DNA of 64,000 nt, from assembly GCF_002994745.2 (NCBI RefSeq), contig NC_037089.1, forward strand, positions 76,718,347 to 76,782,346, given 5' to 3'. Shown piece by piece: positions 59,083 to 64,000 of this stretch. The notes beneath the pieces were generated by a model. The model was not told the origin of the DNA. It saw only the letters and a list, made by a program, of their open reading frames with translations, and did not search any database. The stretch is from Rosa chinensis (lineage: Eukaryota > Streptophyta > Magnoliopsida > Rosales > Rosaceae). Every line of letters starts with the position of its first letter. Within the stretch, counting starts at the first letter, position 1. The position numbers were made by a program, and so were the translations under genes.

Positions 59083-59817
59083 ACCAAACACTGCTCTTCT
59101 CATGGGCCCATTGTATTTGATTTGGACGTTGACTGTTGTAGCTAGTCACAACTGCTATACAAGAAACATCAACAGATAGTACCTTGCCCACCTCAAGATT
59201 TTTCTGTACAACTAGCATCAATGGAGAAAGCCCCAAAAAAATTCTAAGATTAGTCCAAGTCCAACTAAGGGATCACTAGCTAGATTGGCCAAGAAAGAAA
59301 CATTATTCCAAGAGTTTTCAACAAAAGTAGCAGAAGTTTGTCCTTTTTTTTAGCATTTCTAATATAACATTTTACGGATTGCAAAGAATGATGCTGCAAA
59401 GAGCCTTTTGTATCTCCCACTCTTCTGAATGTCCTATGCATCTCCATTTTTACTATCACTGAAAAGTTTTATGAAAGAGTATTCTTGAAAAGAGAGATTA
59501 AGATTTTGCTAGTTTTGTTCAAGAGACAATGTAAGAAGTTTATTTTGTCATGCAACAAAAGAAACTACAAATACTTTTAGTTTAGGATCTGAGGTTAAAT
59601 TTAGAGCAAAAAGGGCGAGAAGAAAAGAAGAAAACAAGAGAGGTGGTTTGATTTAGCAAATAGATAAAAACCCACATTTAAATTGACATCTAACAACTAA
59701 GAACCGACTGAACATCTTTGTAGAATCTGTGGCAGAATGGGTCAAGAAATGCTTACCAGATCCACCTGCAATTATAAATGCAAGCCCTTGGCCAGATAGC
59801 TTCTGTCTTAGAAAACC
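59083..59817 (-). pseudogene. Captured AIM24-family gene fragment
   Basis: Exon 59817-59757 encodes GFLRQKLSGQGLAFIIAGGS. Exon 59211-59083 encodes VQKNLEVGKVLSVDVSCIAV and then, after a one-base frameshift, NVQIKYNGPMRRAVFG. Both have canonical borders (CTGTAG / GTAAGC and GATGCTAG / GTAAGT). The joined order matches plant AIM24/TRAP-like proteins (mitochondrial biogenesis AIM24 family; recognised from memory). The N-terminal and C-terminal exons are not visible. Non-functional fragment. Confidence 0.75.
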
Positions 59818-60300
59818 CTACAGTAAACTAACATTGCAATCAAATAAACAAAGAAAAGACATGGAACTTTGAAAACAAATGAAGGAGACAAAATAGAAAA
59901 AAACAAAAGAAATTAATTAATGGTAAAAGCATGCTCAGAAAAAAAAAATGAAATATTTCTGAAACTCCCAGTATCCTCTGCATAGACATAAACTACCAGA
60001 CTTGCAATGAGATTGCAGTATACAGTTTAAGAAGATAACCATATAAAAAGTCCACCAATAATAACTTAAAAACTAGAATATACTCTTAGCAAAATAGAAC
60101 ACAGTATAAATTTCCCTCTGTATACATGAATACATGGACAAATGACATTATTTAAAGAACCATCTAACAGGAAAGTAAGACATTTCTGGCAAGCAAAAAT
60201 AATCCTGAAAAAGCTAGCAAGTAACTGAACCCAATAACTTATTCAAATATACTAGCAATTACTAAACTTTTGCTTGAATTAAAATTAAGATGTAATTGAC

Positions 60301-61140
60301 CTGCACTCTCGTCCTGTACAGAACATAAACCTTCTTTTAGCAAACCAGCTTGAATTACAGTCTGAATCAAATGAGGACCTTTACCAGCTTCCCAAAAAGT
60401 ACAGAAATATTGATAGAGGAACTTTAAAATAAAAAGTAACTAATTTTTGCTTTAATTTATTCTCCTACACTAGCAGCTGAAAAATGACATATAAAGTCAG
60501 TAATGTCTGCAGCAAGAAGAGGATAGTGGATCGGTACTGCATAGACACAAAACCCGACTTACTGAGAGGAATTACATAGTAAACTCATACCTGCAATCCT
60601 TTGAACGGACAAAATCATTCAAATGCAAAGAGAGCTCATGTGGAACCTAAGGTTCAAGAAAATAAAATTAATAATCTTAGACCAAGTATCTCTGGCGATA
60701 GTCTTGCCGGCAAAGTCATGTATCCCGCACAATCATGCATGTAGTTTGAGTCCAATTGAATCATTTTATAAGAGGTGAGAGTAATGTTACAAACTTGCAA
60801 CAACTGTTCATTTAAAATCATATTCAGCATTATAGGATTACAAACTGGAAAGGATAATCACACACCTTCAATAAATTAAGCTTTGTCACAAGGTTAGCTC
60901 TTGAAATACCTTTCCCACTGTTTGCCCTGAAATCAGTACCAGCAAAGGCAATCAAGAAAAAATCATGTCTAAAGGAACAGTAGAGAGAAAGAAACAATAG
61001 AAAAGAAGATAAAAGAAAAGAGAAGGGGAGAAAAAAAAAGAGGAAGAAAATAAAAACCTTAAGCTGAAACTAGGATCACTATTATTCCATGCCATCAATC
61101 TAATTGCTTCTTCTTATCCCAGATGCTTTGTCCATCGCCT
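60301..61140 (-). pseudogene. Captured RsmB/NOL1-NOP2-Sun rRNA methyltransferase-like fragment
   Basis: Minus-strand exons. About 61140-61058: EAIRLMAWNNSDPSFSLR. 60926-60866: ANSGKGISRANLVTKLNLLK. 60646-60591: VPHELSLHLNDFVRSKDC. About 60388-60301: GPHLIQTVIQAGLLKEGLCS, ending VQDESAG. The pattern of a substrate-binding W.N..P...LR.N segment followed by VQDESAG is that of RsmB-type m5C methyltransferases just before the SAM-binding domain. The catalytic domain is missing. Exon borders are clean, indicating genomic capture with introns. Confidence 0.68.
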
Positions 61141-61359
61141 TATCATCCACAATAAAATCAATTAAAATGAGGGGAGGTGAAAACAGATTACCAAGCCAGC
61201 TATGCAAGGTTTAGCAACTTCAATCTTTGATTCCTCCACAGGGAATGAATTTGAAAGGAAAGCTGCAAATATTTTGCAGTATTAATTCTGAAAGGATTTC
61301 AATGGTACAGCATATATGATAGACAATAGTTCCTCAAATGAGTAGCTGTTTACTTTCTA

Positions 61360-61557
61360 TTGTTTAGGTCTATGACAGTCCCAGATTACGTACCTACTAT
61401 TCAGAAGGCATATGAACACACAAGTATGACTATATTCTTACTACATGATGAAAGTATAGAGTGGCAAGAGCGCGTGCTTGTGTGCGATCATCACCTTCTA
61501 CCCAAAGTAGAGGAAGAGAGTTACTTCCTGCATACCAAATTCAAAGAAATTAAATAA
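61360..61557 (+). other. Unassigned 65-codon ORF
   Basis: Starts MFRSMTVPDYVPTIQK. Could be part of captured sequence or chance. No family recognised. Confidence 0.2.
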
Positions 61558-61639
61558 TATCTCAAAGTGATTACACGATTATAGCATATCAATTTTAAAA
61601 TGGCAAACCTTAAGTAGAACAACCTTCTGGAGAATCCCA

Positions 61640-61935
61640 TTGACCATGTTGCCAGCACGTACCATGTCTCATGTTACCACCAAAATTCGAAAACGCACCA
61701 TCTCTTGCGAGAGAGGATTGGCGCCGGTGAGTTTACATTGGTGACGACGATTTTCTGGAGCTCATCAATATGGCTGTGGAAAAGCTCCCTCTATGAGTCG
61801 ATGAACTTGTGGAAGGACTTGATGAAATTCCTAATTTCTAGCTCAGAGAGATCCTCCATTATTGACCTCGATGGATTTGACAACGAATCGAGTAGCCGTG
61901 AAACCATTATTTCCTCCTCAATTTATCGACTAGCC
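61640..61935 (-). pseudogene. Unidentified captured first-exon-like fragment
   Basis: The minus frame reads MVSRLLDSLSNPSRSIMEDL followed by SELEIRNFIKSFHKFIDS, a stop, and HSHIDELQKIVVTN. An upstream pyrimidine-rich stretch (61940-62140) with AACCCTAATC strings looks like a 5-prime UTR. It lies, like the lipase fragment in CACTA-1, with its 5-prime end facing the right terminus. Protein not recognised. Confidence 0.4.
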
Positions 61936-63092
61936 CCCAAATTCCTAAATCGAAGAACCCTAATCTTCAGGCAGATTGAAACCTCCTTTTCCTCCTCCTT
62001 CAATTTATCGGCTAGCTTGAAACCCCCAAATCGAGACGCCCACAAATCTCCAAATCGAAGAACCCTAATCTTCAGCAGATCGAAACCACCCCACCCCCCC
62101 CCCCCTTCCTCCTCCTCCTTCCCAGTACGAAGAACGCACAAATGAAACTGAGTCGAACCCTAGCCTAATCGAGATGAGTCAAGTGATGGCTGAGTAGAAC
62201 CCTAATCGAACATGGCTGAGTCGAGTGATGGCTGTTCTGAGTGATGGTGTTGAGAGGAGATGGTGTTTTCAGCAGAGATTGTTTTGAAACACAACTATTT
62301 TGATGAGAGATGGTGTTGAGAGGAGATGCTCGAAGAAAAGCCTATTTTTTTTCGAAAGTATTGGAAACACAGCTATTGAAGGATTCCAAGTAGGAGACCA
62401 AAGTTGCTGCCCCAGCGCATTTGCAATTGGTTTTGGTTTTGGTTTTGTTTATTTATTTATTTTTTATTCATGATTCAAACAACACATAGATCAAATTATG
62501 TTGTCTCATTATGGACACATTAAATTTGAGCTAAGCGACCAAAGAGGGAAAGTTCCCGCCTGTGTGCAATCAAAGTATCAGTTTTGGCGCTCGGGATAGA
62601 CATTTCTTATTCAGACAACACAGATAAATAATTTGGTTGTAGGAGCTTACAATCATCAGATATAAGTTAATAAAAATTTGTTCATTTGGGGGGGGGGGGG
62701 AATGAGTGGCATTTTAGGGCACATCCAAACCATCATAATATATCTTCCTCACTTAGACAACACAAAGTAAAAAAACTGTTGTATGATATTTTGCAAGTTG
62801 CTCTCATACAACAGATTTAACTATTCTGTTGTACTATGTAGTACCAATTTGGAGCCAAATTTGAGTCAAGCTTGGAGGGAAATCTTCCGCTATTTTTTTT
62901 TTCATTCACACAACAAATTATTCTTGTTAGTGTTGTGCAATCACCTTCTACATAAAAACTTCAAAATTTTTATGGCCTTATACAACGTAAGGTTCTTAAT
63001 CGTGTTCTATGATTGACTTTCCATCATCACACAACATCTTTTTTTTTTTCGTTGTGTAAAAATTATTGTATATTGAGGTTATTGGCCTAGTG

Positions 63093-63282
63093 TTCACTCC
63101 TAGTTGTGTAGGCTTGTAGCGTTAGCTGGGAAGACGTGTTCCAACAGGTACAGCGACAACGGTGATCAGCGTGGGCCATAGAGGAGTAGCAAAGTGCAGC
63201 TACTAGGGTGCGTTGACTTGGGTTGCACCGATTTTAGGATTTTGACTTTTTGGTTTTAGGGTTAGGGTTCGTGTTGATAACG
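63093..63282 (-). repeat. Copia A leader copy 2, right part
   Basis: Matches 54112-54295. Ends next to the LTR with ATCAACACGAACCC on the minus strand, the primer-binding position. Confidence 0.85.
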
Positions 63283-63633
63283 TGTTTAAGGAAAAAAGAA
63301 TTGTAGAGAGAATTGAGAGAATAGTTGTGTATTCACTAATACCTGTATATATGTATTCGAAACTCGAAGTCAGAGGCCTTCGATTCGGAGGCCTTGTGCG
63401 GCGGCGCTACCTGCACATCCTCAGCGTCGCCCCTGCGTATGTGGACACTATTATCTGGTTGACTGGTGTCTGTTCGCATGCTTTAGTATTTGGGCCTCTA
63501 CTTGGTCTTCTTTGAGCTCTGCCGTGTACGTGCTTGCTTATGTTTTCTCTGTTCAGCCTTCGTTTGGCCTCTGTTTTCTCTTTCAGTCAATTCATCCTAC
63601 ACTACACGTCTACACGTGCATTGACGAGTGACA
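63283..63633 (-). repeat. Copia A 5-prime LTR
   Basis: 351 bases, TG...CA at both ends (TGTTTAAGG to GAGTGACA on the plus strand). The left 136 bases are shared with 54296-54431. The following five bases are TTATA. No matching TSD is available because the other end is lost. Confidence 0.7.
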
Positions 63634-64000
63634 TTATAGAACCCAAACACACACATTCTTCTATGAATTTATAAAATTAACCAGGGATGTCCATGAATGT
63701 GTGAAAAGATATAGAAATACAAGATATGGCCATGTAATAATGATTAAATGTATTTGAAATATGCCGTCATTGCTCTACCACTTGACTTGAAGCTTAGATA
63801 CATTCGATGTTTGAGCTCAGCTTATGAAACACATAAAAATTGTAAACCAATATAAACGTGCAAAGCCAACTAAACCTTTGAGCTAAGACATCTCACGTTT
63901 GAATCTTTATCGGCCTTTTGGGATACTAATAGTGAGTTCATTGTTTGACAAACGGGTAGATATATGAGAAGAAGGAGAACCAACATCATTGGAACCACTG
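63634..64000. other. Sequence right of the nest, no gene
   Basis: AT-rich, with no recognised element or coding. Possibly the original host DNA into which Copia A inserted. Confidence 0.4.

Larger units (their letters stand above)
57589..63092. mobile_element. CACTA-2: 5.5 kb gene-carrying CACTA transposon
   Basis: Ends CACTAGGCCAA and TTGGCCTAGTG, an 11-base perfect inverted repeat, with a perfect 3-base TSD TTC (57586-57588 and 63093-63095). Flanks rejoin into the Copia A leader seen intact at 54110. Subterminal regions (57589-58060 and 62440-63092) are full of GTTGTG/ACAACA motifs and homologous to CACTA-1. No transposase. The interior carries exons of at least two host genes on the minus strand. 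Confidence 0.93.
1783..63633 (-). mobile_element. Copia A: fragmented minus-strand Ty1/Copia retrotransposon hosting the nest
   Basis: Pieces of one Copia element appear in the expected minus-strand order: 5-prime LTR (63283-63633), leader, protease (53370-53094), GAG-pre-integrase (51936-51882 and 17055-16690), integrase (16689-16334 and 4470-about 3900), RT (2925-2077), RNase H (2090-1783). At the Tat1 and Tat2 insertion points the Copia reading frame continues across the insertion once one TSD copy is removed. That is strong evidence that the pieces were contiguous. Most of gag, the RNase H end and the 3-prime LTR are missing. Frameshifts and stops make it inactive. The relation between the LTR at 63283 and the fragment at 53094 is complicated by a duplication (see 53880 and 57359). 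Confidence 0.8.

Overview
This window is plant nuclear DNA, probably from a eudicot. It is a dense nest of transposable elements. I see no intact host gene, tRNA, rRNA or CRISPR array. Evidence for a plant: Copia and Tat-lineage Gypsy LTR retrotransposons, hAT, CACTA and Helitron termini, plant-type introns, and fragments of plant nuclear genes. I cannot name the species from sequence alone.

The layers can be ordered because the target-site duplications (TSDs) can be read directly. The oldest layer is a minus-strand Copia element, Copia A, whose pieces lie in order from 63633 down to 1783. A Tat-type Gypsy element, Tat1 (4471-16333, TSD ATTTG), sits in its integrase. A second one, Tat2 (17056-51881, TSD CTCAC), sits upstream of its GAG-pre-integrase region. 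A probable solo LTR (about 51960-53093) lies near its protease. Tat2 itself contains a small non-autonomous hAT (17556-18468, TSD CATACAAC), a decayed autonomous-type hAT-1 (23136-28158), and a 16.8 kb CACTA element (35035-51839, TSD CGC) inside its right LTR. That CACTA contains hAT-2 (38423-43129, TSD GTTGTGTA) with a long uninterrupted transposase frame, a Helitron 3-prime end with an RPA70-like pseudogene, and exons of a class 3 lipase-like host gene. To the right lies a plus-strand 5-prime-truncated Copia B (54432-57358). It is flanked by two copies of Copia A's LTR/leader, one of which is split by a second CACTA of the same family (57589-63092, TSD TTC). CACTA-2 carries exons resembling an RsmB/NOL1-NOP2-Sun rRNA methyltransferase and an AIM24-family protein.

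Both Tat elements carry, besides minus-strand gag-pol (protease, RT, RNase H, archaeal-type RNase H, integrase), a spliced gene on the opposite strand between pol and the 3-prime LTR. Each has TATA-like and 5-prime-UTR-intron signals, a domain like the Pfam 'putative gypsy type transposon' family, a short ~144 nt exon, and a long C-terminal exon rich in heptad-like sequence. In Tat1 the exons 7014-7896, 7985-8128 and 8207-9720 join in one frame of exactly 847 codons, broken only by four stop codons. Exon order is the same in Tat2 despite strong divergence. This antisense gene is the most interesting system here.

Almost everything protein-like is broken. The clear exception is the hAT-2 transposase (39346 to about 41541, minus).
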